Shown: positions 9,723 through 19,025 of the stretch, in pieces | Layout of the letters: the number at the start of each line of letters is the position of its first letter | Position numbering within the stretch: the first letter of the stretch is position 1 | Assembly (NCBI GenBank): GCA_902777835.1 | Contig: CACYVC010000002.1 | Span: 41,049 to 105,048, forward strand | DNA length: 64,000 nucleotides | Source: an uncultured Bacteroidales bacterium | GTDB lineage: Bacteria > Bacteroidota > Bacteroidia > Bacteroidales > Muribaculaceae | Direction of reading: 5' to 3' | Program-made: the position numbers and the translations under genes | Notes under the pieces: model-generated | The model's database searches: none | Told to the model about the DNA's origin: nothing | Seen by the model: only the letters and a program-made list of their open reading frames with translations

Positions 9723-9776
9723 GATATTTTAGTTATTAGTTATTAGCTCGTTAATTGTTAATGTTTTTCGAAAAGA

Positions 9777-9806
9777 CAAAGATACAAAATAGTTTTCAGT
9801 ATTCAA
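9777..9806 (-). promoter_or_regulatory. Promoter for preA
   Basis: On the minus strand TTG (9806-9804), a 19-nt spacer and TATCTTTG (9784-9777) fit the Bacteroidetes consensus. ATG 9722 is 55 nt downstream, after a short run of TAACTAA-type word repeats (about 9727-9756). Confidence 0.6.
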
Positions 9807-9877
9807 TTATCAGTCCTTAGTTTTTTTTAAAAATGGCAATTTATCGCGGTTTAGATACAATTAAATTATGTATAATA

Positions 9878-9908
9878 TTGCGTTTTACAGAAAAAAGTAG
9901 TTACTTTG
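9878..9908 (+). promoter_or_regulatory. Promoter for the STAS gene (and possibly the NRPS operon)
   Basis: TTG (9878-9880), a 20-nt spacer and TTACTTTG (9901-9908, one mismatch to TAnnTTTG). The start codon is at 9990, giving a leader of about 75 nt. Confidence 0.5.
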
Positions 9909-9989
9909 CTTTTAAAATCAAAATGCGCTTAATTTTGTTGTGAATATTACCTTTAAAAACAATATTAATACACAATAACTCACACTAAT

Positions 9990-10292
9990 ATGAAGACTAC
10001 AATTAATGAGATTGACGGCAAATTGGTTGCCATGTTTGAAGGCGAACTCGACACTGCTGCCGCTATCGAGGTAGAAAAGGAGATGAAACCTCTCTACGAC
10101 AACGAGGACAAGGACATAGTGATAGATTGTACCAAGCTTGAGTATATCGCATCGAGCGGATTGCGCATCTTGCTTGGCATCCTCAAGAAAGCAAAGTCGC
10201 ACGGCCACACCGTTACCCTAAAGGGCTTGAATGACGACATCAAGAACGTGTTTAAAATGACAGGATTCATCAACCTCTTCAGCTTTGAGTAA
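9990..10292 (+). CDS. STAS-domain anti-sigma factor antagonist
   Basis: A 100-residue single STAS domain of the SpoIIAA/RsbV type. The loop YIASSGLRILL carries Ser55 and Ser56 where the phosphorylated serine sits in this family. Its phosphorylation should be set by an RsbW-type kinase and reversed by a SpoIIE phosphatase; both activities are fused in the protein encoded at 6004-8205. It lies 131 bp upstream of the NRPS on the same strand, but the spacer holds a hairpin that may separate transcription. Confidence 0.88.
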   Translation: MKTTINEIDGKLVAMFEGELDTAAAIEVEKEMKPLYDNEDKDIVIDCTKLEYIASSGLRILLGILKKAKSHGHTVTLKGLNDDIKNVFKMTGFINLFSFE

Positions 10293-10303
10293 TAATAATA
10301 GCA

Positions 10304-10410
10304 AACAAGTGAACAAGTTGACAAGGGACAAGCTAACAAGGCAATAGTAATAATATGATCTAATACGCTATTGCCTCGTCTGCTCGTTTGCTGGTCAGCT
10401 CGTCAGCTAA
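10304..10410 (+). repeat. Imperfect inverted repeat built of word-like units between STAS and NRPS genes
   Basis: AGGCAATAG (10339-10347) and CTATTGCCT (10368-10376) form a perfect 9-bp stem with a 20-nt loop. Outside it, AACAAG-type words on the left and CTCGT/CTCGTC-type words on the right stay partly complementary, extending an imperfect stem. It may terminate or attenuate transcription from the STAS gene. Confidence 0.55.
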
Positions 10411-10423
10411 AAAAATAACAAAC

Positions 10424-13400
10424 ATGAAAACTTCAGCACCATTGAGCAAGTCTCAGTATGGGCTTTATGTAGAGTGTGCGAGCCATCCTGGCGAGCTATG
10501 CTACAATGTGCCCTACATGTATGTGCTTGACAGCAGTCTCGACGGCGAGCGCCTGTGTCAAGCGGTGATTACTGCTTTTAAATCACACCCCACCATGTTC
10601 ACTCGCATCGAGCTGAGCGACGATGGCGAACCTATTCAAACCCTTGACCTAGATAATGAGCAATTATCCCTCGAGGTCAAACAAATATCTGATATCGAGC
10701 AAGAGAAGTCCCATCTGGTTCAACCGTTCAACATCTACGGTGACCGCCTGTTCCGTTTGAGCCTGATGCACGATGGCAATAATTACTTCCTCTTTGCCGA
10801 CTGTCATCACATGATTATCGACGGCACATCGTTGCAAGTGCTGCTGCATGACATTGAGAAGGCCTATCGTGGCGAAGAAATTCAAGCCGAAGAGCTGACG
10901 GTGATGCAAGTGGCAATGGATGAGGCGCAGCAGCGCGAGACTCCAGCCTTTGAAGAGGCAAAGCAGTGGTATGCCCATAATTTCGATTGTGGCGACGTCT
11001 TCACTCAACTCGCTCCCGACCTTGCCATAAGCACTCATAGCGAGGACAGCACCTTGCGTACCCTCTCAATTGACATGCAGCAAGTAGATGATTACTGCAA
11101 GAGCCACGGGGTGTTCCGCAGCAACTTCTTCACTAGTGCATTTGCCTTCCTGCTTGCAAAGTACAATTCCGAAAGTGAGGCATTGTTCAATACTGTCTAT
11201 AATGGCCGCAGCGACAAGCGCCTGGCGAATACTACGGGTATGTTTGTCAAAACATTGCCAGTTTATGCCAAGTTTGATGATGACACCAGAGTTTTGGATT
11301 TCCTTCTACGAGGCCAAGAGTTGATGAGCGGATGCCGCCAGCACAGCATTTACTCTTATAGCGACCTCCAGCAAGACCTTCATCTGGAAACCAATGTAGC
11401 CTTCGCATGGCACGGCAACATTTTTGCCGACAAAACCTTTATGGATAAACCATTGCAAACCATTCAGATTGGCAATGTCACTACTGGTGTTTCGCTATAT
11501 GTCAAAGCTTATATCTTTGATGGCAAATATCACATAGAGGCTGAATATTTCAGCAATGAGTATTCCAAATCACTTGTTGATCACTTCCTCGAGAGTTATG
11601 AGGCTGTACTGACGGAGTTTCTCACTAAGGAAAAACTCTGCGATGTAGAACTCACAACTCCGCATCAAGTGAAGGAACTTGACGAATTCAACCTTACTGA
11701 CAGTCCATTTGATGACACCCAGACGGTGGTGTCGCTCTTCCGCGCACAAGCCCAAGCCAATCCCGATGCAATTGCCGTGGTTTACAAAGATAAGACCTTC
11801 ACCTATGCTCAAGTCGATGACATGAGCGACCGCATAGCGGCGTTTGTTGCCAGCCGTGGTTTAGGCGAAGACGATGTGGTGTCGATTCTGATTCCACGCT
11901 GCGAGTGGATGGCCATCGCTTCGTTAGGTGTGCTAAAAGCGGGCTGTGCCTACCAACCACTTGATCCGTCTTATCCCAAAGAGCGCCTCGAATTCATGAT
12001 GACCGACGCTAAGGCGCAAATTCTTATTGCCGACGAGCAGTTGCTCAACCTTGTTGAAAGTTACAAGGGCGAGGTGATTCTCACCCGCGACCTGCCTAGC
12101 CTGCCTGCGGCACAGTCAATCCCTGAGGGGCCTAAGCCTCACAGCATGTTCACACTGGTTTATACATCGGGTTCCACAGGTGTGCCTAAAGGTTGCCAAA
12201 TTGAGCAATGCAATATTGTGGCGTTTATGCACATGCATCAAATCACACATGACATAACTGCATCAAGTAAAATAGCGGCTTACGCCAGCTTTGGCTTTGA
12301 CGCTTCGTTGATGGAGATTTATTCTGCTCTCACCATTGGTGCGCAGTTGAATATCATTCCCGAGGAGATTCGCCTTGACCTGATGGCTCTTAACGATTTC
12401 TTCGAGAAGAGCGGCATCACCCATGTGTTCATGACAACACAGGTGGCCTACCAGTTTGCCACCAACTTCGAGAACAATTCATTACAGCACTTGCTCACTG
12501 GAGGCGAGAAACTCTCCACCCTTACACCTCCAAGCACCTACACTCTTTCTAATGGTTATGGACCATCGGAGACAATCTGCTATGTCACCAATTTTGACGT
12601 GAAAGAACAGATTAAGAATATCCCCATTGGCAAGGCTCAAATCAACTGCAAGTGCTACATCACCGACAAGTATGGTCACCGTTTGCCCGTTGGTGCAGCT
12701 GGCGAACTCTGGGTAGCAGGCCCGCAAGTGACTCGCGGCTACCTAAACCGTCCCGAGAAGACTGCCGAGGTGTTTATCTCCAATCCATTCAACAGTGAGG
12801 AGAAATACTGCCGAGTGTATCGCACCGGTGACATTGTGCGTTACATCCCCAGCGGCGACATTGAGTTCGTTGGCCGCCGCGATGGCCAAGTCAAGATTCG
12901 CGGTTTCCGCATCGAGCTCAAAGAAGTGGAAGGCATTATCCGCGAGTTCCCAGGCATCAAAGACGCCACTGTGCAAGCCTTTGAAGAGGAAGGCGGCGGC
13001 AAGTTCATCGCTGCCTACATTGTGAGCGACGAGACCATCGACATTGATGCTCTCAACAACTTCATCATGGACGAGAAACCGCCTTACATGGTTCCCGCCG
13101 TGACAATGCAGATTGATGCTATTCCGCTGAACCAAAACCATAAGGTGAACAAGCGCGCCTTGCCCAAGCCCGAGAAAAAATCGGCAACAATAGAGGAAAG
13201 CAATGCACCCATGAACGTGCTCGAGCAAGAGTTGCATGAAATAATCGCCGAGATTGTGGGCAATACCGAGTTTGGTATTACCACACCGCTTGGCTATGCC
13301 GGCCTTACATCAATCTCGTCGATTCGTCTTGCCGTGCAGGTCAACAAGCGCTTTGGTGTCACTCTCGACTCAAAGTCGCTCGTTAAGACCGGCACTTTGC

Positions 13401-16400
13401 AGACAATAGAGAACGAAATACTCAAGCAAATGATGGCAGGAGGTGCGGCAGTGGCTGCTACAGCACCTAAGGCCGAGACTAAGACCTCAGTACCGTTGTC
13501 TTACGCTCAGACTGGAGTATATTTTGAATGCCTGAAAAACCCCACATCGACCATCTACAACGTCCCGTCGATGCTCACTTATCCAGAAGGCATCAAACCT
13601 CAGCAGCTTGCCGAGGCAGTAAAGAAAGTAGCTGAGCTGCATCCTGAACTAGGCGTGCACTTCACTACCAAGGGCGACAAAATAATACAAACCCTTGAGG
13701 ATGCTGTTGAGGTTACGGTTCCAGTAACACAAATGAGCGATGAGGAACTTGAGAAGTACAAGAATGAATTTGTACGACCTTTCAATCTCAAGAATCCTCC
13801 ACTATACCGCTTTGAGGTGGCAGAGACTCCTTCGGGCACACATCTTCTCTTCGATGTGCATCATCTGATTTTTGATGGTGGCTCAGCCGACCTGTTCATT
13901 CGCCAAATAAGCGCAGCTCTTGAGGGCGCAGCACTTGAGAAAGAGAACTATTCTTACCTTGACTTTGTTATCGACCAACAGACGGCCGAAGACAGCGACA
14001 CATTCAAGGCTTCGCAGCAGTTCTTTGCCGAGCGCCTTGCCACATGCGAGGGAGCGAGCGAGATTCCTGGCGACCTGCCAAAGAGCGATGTGCAAGGTTT
14101 CATTGGTGAGGCAGTGTGCGCTGTCAATCATGACAAGGTTGCCGCCTATTGCCGCAGTCAGGAGGTCACTCCAGCGCACTTGTTCTTAGCAGCAACATCC
14201 TACGTGGTGTCACGTTACACCAACAACCGCGAGGTGTATCTGTGCACCGTGAGCAACGGTCGCTCCAACCTCAAGATTGCCGACACGGTGGGCATGTTTG
14301 TCAACACTCTGCCACTGGGCATCAACATCGATGATGTGACGGTTGCCGACTTCCTCAAAACCACCAGCGACATCTTCGACAACACGCTGCGCCATGAGGA
14401 GTATCCATTTGCGCGCATCGCTGCCGACTATGGATTCCGTCCAGCTATCGCCTATGCCTATCAAGTGGGCGTGCTGTCTCAATACATGGTAAACGGCGAG
14501 GCAATTAGTCAAGAGGTGCTGGAGCTAAATGTCCCGAAATTTAAGATAAATGTCAAGATAGAGGATAATGGCATAGTCGTGGAGTATGACGACGCCATCT
14601 ATTCCGATAAGCTGGCAACTGCGCTGTCGCAGAGCATTGGTGCTGTGGTTGAGCGCATGATTGAGCAACCCGCCGAAAAAGTGCGCCATTTGTCTATCGT
14701 CAGCAAAGAGCAGGAAACCGAACTCGCTACGTTGCGAGAGGTGGCTACTGGTGACGCACCTTTCAGATTCTTCCACGAGAGCATAACTCACTATGCAGAG
14801 ACACAGCCCGAGCGTGACGCGCTGATTGCAACCGACGCTAAGTTCTCTTACAAGGAGATGGACGAGGTGACAACCCGCATCGCTGCCGCGCTGCAAGCGC
14901 GTGGAGTAGGGGAGCGCGACCGAGTAGCGCTGCTGCTGCCTCGCACTAGTCGACTGATTCTGTCGCTCTTCGGAGTGCTTAAGACAGGTGCCGCTTACAT
15001 TCCTTGCGACCCAGAATATCCCGCCGACCGCATCAAGCTCATCCTTGAGGATAGCGAGGCTCGATATATCATCACAACCGCCGAAAAGATGGACAGCGTT
15101 CCTGCCGAGAAGGCGATTAATGTGGAAGAACTTATCAATAGCGATGCCGAGTATCATAAGCCCGACATCACTCCCGACGACCTTGCCTACCTCATCTACA
15201 CTAGCGGTTCGACAGGTCGTCCCAAGGGCGTGATGCTGCGTCATGAAGGCATCTGCAACTACCTCTATGGTCATCCCGCAAACGTCTTTGCCAATGCTGT
15301 CCTCACCGATGCCGACCGCGTGCTTAGCGTGACAACTATCTCATTTGACGCGGCTCTGCAAGACATAGGCATGGCTTACTATAACGGCAAGACGCTCGTC
15401 GTCGCCACCGAGGAGCAGGCCAACAACCCACTCGACCTGGCACGACTCATTACCGAGCAGCATATAAATATGGTTAGTGGAACGCCATCACGCTGGCAGA
15501 CATGGCTCACGAGCGACGATTTCGCTAAGGCAATCGCCAATATTGCAATTGTGCGTGCTGGTGGCGAGAAATTCAGCGACCAGCTGCTGCACCAGATTCG
15601 CACTGTTTCCAAGGCACGCATCTTCAACTGCTATGGTCCTACCGAAATCACTGTGGCTTCGAACAATAAGGAGCTTACTCACGCCTATTTCGTTACTGTG
15701 GGCAAGCCGCAGCTTAACGTCAAGGAGTTTATCGTTGATGCCGACGGCAACGAGCTGCCAGTGGGCGTGGTGGGCGAGCTTTATATTGGTGGTAGAGGCG
15801 TTGCGCGAGGCTATAATAACCTCGATGAGATGACGCGCGAACGCTTCATCGACTACCATGGCACACGCATCTATAAGTCAGGTGACTACGCTAAGTGGCT
15901 GCCCGATGGTGATGTGGTAATTCTGGGCCGTACCGACCACCAAATCAAGCTGCGTGGCCTCCGCATTGAGCTTGGCGAGATTGAGAACGTGATGCTCAAG
16001 GTTGAGGGCATAGACAAGGTGGTGATTATGATTCGCAAAATTGGCGGCAAGGAGCATCTGTGCGCTTACTATACTGCCGACAGAGACATCGCTCCTGATG
16101 CTCTCAAGGCCGAGATTTCGAAGAGCCTGACTCAATATATGGTGCCAACCGCCTATCGCCAACTCGACAAGATGCCAATGACTCCAAACGGCAAGACCGA
16201 TGTGAAAGCATTGCCTGAACCAGAACTCGCCATCGCGTCGGCCTACGAGGAGCCTGCTACCGACACCGAACGCACCTTCTGCCAGATTTTTGCCGAAATC
16301 CTGCAAATGGACAAGGTGGGTGCTACCGATAACTTCTTTGAGTTGGGCGGCACTTCGCTTGTGGTGACTCGTGTTATTATCGAAGCCGACAAGGCAGGAA

Positions 16401-17671
16401 TGCACGTGGCCTATGGCGATGTCTTTGCCAATCCCACTCCACGTCAGTTGGCTCGCCTAGTGACGGGCGAGACGGTTAACGAGGGAGGCGATGAGGTGAA
16501 AGACTTTGATTACACCGCCATCAACGAGGTGCTCAAGGGCAACACTCTTGATGCCTTCCGCAATGGTGAGCGTCAGCCCCTTGGCAATGTGCTGCTCACA
16601 GGTGCTACAGGCTACCTGGGCATTCACATCCTGCGTGAGTTGATCGACAGCGACGCTAAGAACATTTACTGCCTTGTGCGTGGCAAGGATGCCGAGAAGG
16701 CCGAAAGCCGACTGCGCACTTTGTTGTACTACTATTTCGCTAACGCCTTCCAGCAACTCTTCGGCAAGCGCCTGCACATTGTGGTGGGTGACGTGACGAG
16801 CGACTTTGGCGAAGACCTCGATATAGACACGGTATTTAACTGTGCTGCTATCGTTAAGCACTTTAGCGAGGGTACCGAGATTGAGGATGTGAACATAGGT
16901 GGAGCTCAGCGGTGCGTAGATTTCTGCTTGAAGAAGGGCGCCAAACTGGTGCACATCTCCACTGCAAGTACCCGTGGCTTGTGGGTTGGCGAGGCTCATG
17001 ACGAAGTATTTACCGAGCATCACCTTTACCTGGGCCAGTTCTTGGGAAACAAGTATATCTACTCTAAGTTCATGGCCGAGCGTCTCATCCTTGATGCTAT
17101 CGCCAACCGCGGGCTTAGTGCAAAGATTATGCGTGTGGGTAACCTCGCCGCACGAAGCACCGACGGTGAGTTCCAGGCAAACTTCCAGACCAACTCCTTT
17201 ATGGGCCGCATCAAGGTCTTTAACATGCTGGGAGAGTGTCCGTATGCCATGCGTAACGCACGAGTGGAATTCTCGCCAATCAACGAGGTGGCTCACGCCA
17301 TCGTGATGCTATCAACCACTCCGCGCGAGTGTTGCGTGTTCCATCCCTACAATATCCACACCCAGTTCTTGGGCGATGTGCTTATGGGACTCTTTACTGT
17401 GGGCGAGGGAATCAAGTTTGTGGAGCAGGAAGACTTCAACAAAGCTATGGAAGCCGCCAAGAGCGATCCCACCAAGGCAAACCAGATGGCGAGTCTGCTC
17501 GCTTATCAAGATTTGGCGCATGGCCAGAAGACCACCGATGTGAGTCGAGACAACGACCTCACAACGCAAGTGCTTTACCGCTTAGGCTTCGCTTGGTCGC
17601 CAACGTCATGGGACTACGTAGAGCGCATGCTCACCGCCATCGGAGGCCTCGGATTCTTCGACTTGGAATAG
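10424..17671 (+). CDS. Dimodular nonribosomal peptide synthetase C-A-T-C-A-T-R
   Basis: A 2415-residue synthetase starting at ATG 10424 (MKTSAPLSK). Domains by DNA position: C1 10430-11700 with HHMIIDG (residues 128-134); A1 11730-13180 with YTSGSTGVPKG, GYGPSE and YRTGD; T1 near 13300 (GLTSISSIRL); C2 13480-14720 with HHLIFDG; A2 14760-16230 with YTSGSTGRPKG, CYGPTE and YKSGD; T2 near 16340 (LGGTSL); a terminal NAD(P)H thioester-reductase domain from about 16570 with TGATGYLG and a YxxxK site. The starter C domain suggests an acyl cap. Reductive release gives an aldehyde, which may be reduced further or cyclise. No phosphopantetheinyl transferase is in the window. The next gene, a MATE exporter, starts 18 nt later. 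Confidence 0.95.
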   Translation: MKTSAPLSKSQYGLYVECASHPGELCYNVPYMYVLDSSLDGERLCQAVITAFKSHPTMFTRIELSDDGEPIQTLDLDNEQLSLEVKQISDIEQEKSHLVQPFNIYGDRLFRLSLMHDGNNYFLFADCHHMIIDGTSLQVLLHDIEKAYRGEEIQAEELTVMQVAMDEAQQRETPAFEEAKQWYAHNFDCGDVFTQLAPDLAISTHSEDSTLRTLSIDMQQVDDYCKSHGVFRSNFFTSAFAFLLAKYNSESEALFNTVYNGRSDKRLANTTGMFVKTLPVYAKFDDDTRVLDFLLRGQELMSGCRQHSIYSYSDLQQDLHLETNVAFAWHGNIFADKTFMDKPLQTIQIGNVTTGVSLYVKAYIFDGKYHIEAEYFSNEYSKSLVDHFLESYEAVLTEFLTKEKLCDVELTTPHQVKELDEFNLTDSPFDDTQTVVSLFRAQAQANPDAIAVVYKDKTFTYAQVDDMSDRIAAFVASRGLGEDDVVSILIPRCEWMAIASLGVLKAGCAYQPLDPSYPKERLEFMMTDAKAQILIADEQLLNLVESYKGEVILTRDLPSLPAAQSIPEGPKPHSMFTLVYTSGSTGVPKGCQIEQCNIVAFMHMHQITHDITASSKIAAYASFGFDASLMEIYSALTIGAQLNIIPEEIRLDLMALNDFFEKSGITHVFMTTQVAYQFATNFENNSLQHLLTGGEKLSTLTPPSTYTLSNGYGPSETICYVTNFDVKEQIKNIPIGKAQINCKCYITDKYGHRLPVGAAGELWVAGPQVTRGYLNRPEKTAEVFISNPFNSEEKYCRVYRTGDIVRYIPSGDIEFVGRRDGQVKIRGFRIELKEVEGIIREFPGIKDATVQAFEEEGGGKFIAAYIVSDETIDIDALNNFIMDEKPPYMVPAVTMQIDAIPLNQNHKVNKRALPKPEKKSATIEESNAPMNVLEQELHEIIAEIVGNTEFGITTPLGYAGLTSISSIRLAVQVNKRFGVTLDSKSLVKTGTLQTIENEILKQMMAGGAAVAATAPKAETKTSVPLSYAQTGVYFECLKNPTSTIYNVPSMLTYPEGIKPQQLAEAVKKVAELHPELGVHFTTKGDKIIQTLEDAVEVTVPVTQMSDEELEKYKNEFVRPFNLKNPPLYRFEVAETPSGTHLLFDVHHLIFDGGSADLFIRQISAALEGAALEKENYSYLDFVIDQQTAEDSDTFKASQQFFAERLATCEGASEIPGDLPKSDVQGFIGEAVCAVNHDKVAAYCRSQEVTPAHLFLAATSYVVSRYTNNREVYLCTVSNGRSNLKIADTVGMFVNTLPLGINIDDVTVADFLKTTSDIFDNTLRHEEYPFARIAADYGFRPAIAYAYQVGVLSQYMVNGEAISQEVLELNVPKFKINVKIEDNGIVVEYDDAIYSDKLATALSQSIGAVVERMIEQPAEKVRHLSIVSKEQETELATLREVATGDAPFRFFHESITHYAETQPERDALIATDAKFSYKEMDEVTTRIAAALQARGVGERDRVALLLPRTSRLILSLFGVLKTGAAYIPCDPEYPADRIKLILEDSEARYIITTAEKMDSVPAEKAINVEELINSDAEYHKPDITPDDLAYLIYTSGSTGRPKGVMLRHEGICNYLYGHPANVFANAVLTDADRVLSVTTISFDAALQDIGMAYYNGKTLVVATEEQANNPLDLARLITEQHINMVSGTPSRWQTWLTSDDFAKAIANIAIVRAGGEKFSDQLLHQIRTVSKARIFNCYGPTEITVASNNKELTHAYFVTVGKPQLNVKEFIVDADGNELPVGVVGELYIGGRGVARGYNNLDEMTRERFIDYHGTRIYKSGDYAKWLPDGDVVILGRTDHQIKLRGLRIELGEIENVMLKVEGIDKVVIMIRKIGGKEHLCAYYTADRDIAPDALKAEISKSLTQYMVPTAYRQLDKMPMTPNGKTDVKALPEPELAIASAYEEPATDTERTFCQIFAEILQMDKVGATDNFFELGGTSLVVTRVIIEADKAGMHVAYGDVFANPTPRQLARLVTGETVNEGGDEVKDFDYTAINEVLKGNTLDAFRNGERQPLGNVLLTGATGYLGIHILRELIDSDAKNIYCLVRGKDAEKAESRLRTLLYYYFANAFQQLFGKRLHIVVGDVTSDFGEDLDIDTVFNCAAIVKHFSEGTEIEDVNIGGAQRCVDFCLKKGAKLVHISTASTRGLWVGEAHDEVFTEHHLYLGQFLGNKYIYSKFMAERLILDAIANRGLSAKIMRVGNLAARSTDGEFQANFQTNSFMGRIKVFNMLGECPYAMRNARVEFSPINEVAHAIVMLSTTPRECCVFHPYNIHTQFLGDVLMGLFTVGEGIKFVEQEDFNKAMEAAKSDPTKANQMASLLAYQDLAHGQKTTDVSRDNDLTTQVLYRLGFAWSPTSWDYVERMLTAIGGLGFFDLE

Positions 17672-17689
17672 CACAAAAGCATTGAATCA

Positions 17690-19018
17690 ATGACAAATAA
17701 TAATATACACAAGCAATTCTACGGCTATCTGTGGGCTTATATTCTAGTGGCTCTGTCGGGATGCATGGGCAATGTGGTTGATGGCATCATTGTGGGAAAC
17801 CTCATCAGTGAGGATGGCGTGAGTGCCATCAACCTGTCAACTCCTATAGTCCAGTTTATCTTCACCTTGCACCTGCTCATCAACGCTGGTGCTGGAATGC
17901 TCGTAGCTTACGCTTTAGGCAAGAAAAACATAGACGACGCTAGTCACTTCTTCACCCGCGCCTTGACACTTAGTGCCGGGTTAGGATTGTTGCTCACCAT
18001 CATTGGTGGCCTACTGTTCCCAATGCAGACGGCACATCTGCTGTGTGACAACGAGCACATCTTGCCTCTTGCCGAAAAATATATGCATGTGCTGCTCATC
18101 GGCAACCCCGTGTTTATCGTGATGTGGGGACTCTCGACGATGGTTGGCGTTGATGGCAGTCCCAAACTGGTGTCGACTGCTGTGATTGTCGACAACGTTG
18201 TGAACCTGATACTCGACATCGTGTTTATCAAGTTCTTTGATTGGGGTATCACAGGTTCGAGTGCTGCTACAGTAGTTGGACATCTAGTAGGAATAACTAT
18301 CCTTCTCAGCCACTGGCGCAAGCCCGAAAATCGACGTCTCAAGCTCCAGTTTAGTGGCGGATCTCTCTTGGAGTCATGGAAACGCATCGTCTCTCAGGGC
18401 GCTCCACTGGCAGTAGCTTCAATCTGCCTTACCCTGTTGTTATTCAGTGCTAACAAGATTGTCCTCTCAACTACTGGCCGCACAGGTATCTTTGTCTTTG
18501 CGCTGTGCATGAACTTGTTGACGGTCTATAACCTCTTCCTGTCAGGAACGTGTCAAACGTTGCAGTCGCTGGGTGCCATTCAAGTGGGAAAAGGCGACAA
18601 TGATGGCGTCAAAGCAGTAATCGACAAGGGATTGCGGTTTATCACTATTGCGATGGTGGTCACTTGCGTTCTTGTGTGGATTTATCCACAAGGCATCGCC
18701 GAACTCTTCGGCTGCGATGAACCCGAGATGCTTGCTCAAAGCAACCATGCCCTGCGCGTCTTTGCTTTGAGCTTCATTCCCTTCTGCTACATCTATGTGT
18801 TGATGATTATCTACAAGCTCTATGGTCACCACCGCATGGCGTTGTTTATCTCTTTTGCCTTGTCTCTAACGGTGATTCCCGTACTTTGGCTTATGTCGAA
18901 GTTCGCTACCGATGCCATTTGGTACAGTTATCTCATTGCCTATATCATTGAGGCTGCCGTCATCTTTTTCCTGCATAAGAAGAAAAACATCGAATTTCAA
19001 ATTAAACAATCAAAATAA
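17690..19018 (+). CDS. MATE-family efflux transporter
   Basis: A 442-residue polytopic membrane protein with about 12 hydrophobic segments in two similar halves and typical MATE stretches (VDGIIVGNLIS near residue 24; SAINLSTPIVQF). It begins 18 nt after the NRPS stop and ends 7 nt before the amylase start, so the three genes are probably one transcript. By position it may export the NRPS product or protect the cell from it, using an ion gradient. The family is clear; the substrate is inferred from context only. Confidence 0.88.
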   Translation: MTNNNIHKQFYGYLWAYILVALSGCMGNVVDGIIVGNLISEDGVSAINLSTPIVQFIFTLHLLINAGAGMLVAYALGKKNIDDASHFFTRALTLSAGLGLLLTIIGGLLFPMQTAHLLCDNEHILPLAEKYMHVLLIGNPVFIVMWGLSTMVGVDGSPKLVSTAVIVDNVVNLILDIVFIKFFDWGITGSSAATVVGHLVGITILLSHWRKPENRRLKLQFSGGSLLESWKRIVSQGAPLAVASICLTLLLFSANKIVLSTTGRTGIFVFALCMNLLTVYNLFLSGTCQTLQSLGAIQVGKGDNDGVKAVIDKGLRFITIAMVVTCVLVWIYPQGIAELFGCDEPEMLAQSNHALRVFALSFIPFCYIYVLMIIYKLYGHHRMALFISFALSLTVIPVLWLMSKFATDAIWYSYLIAYIIEAAVIFFLHKKKNIEFQIKQSK

Positions 19019-19025
19019 ATTAGCT

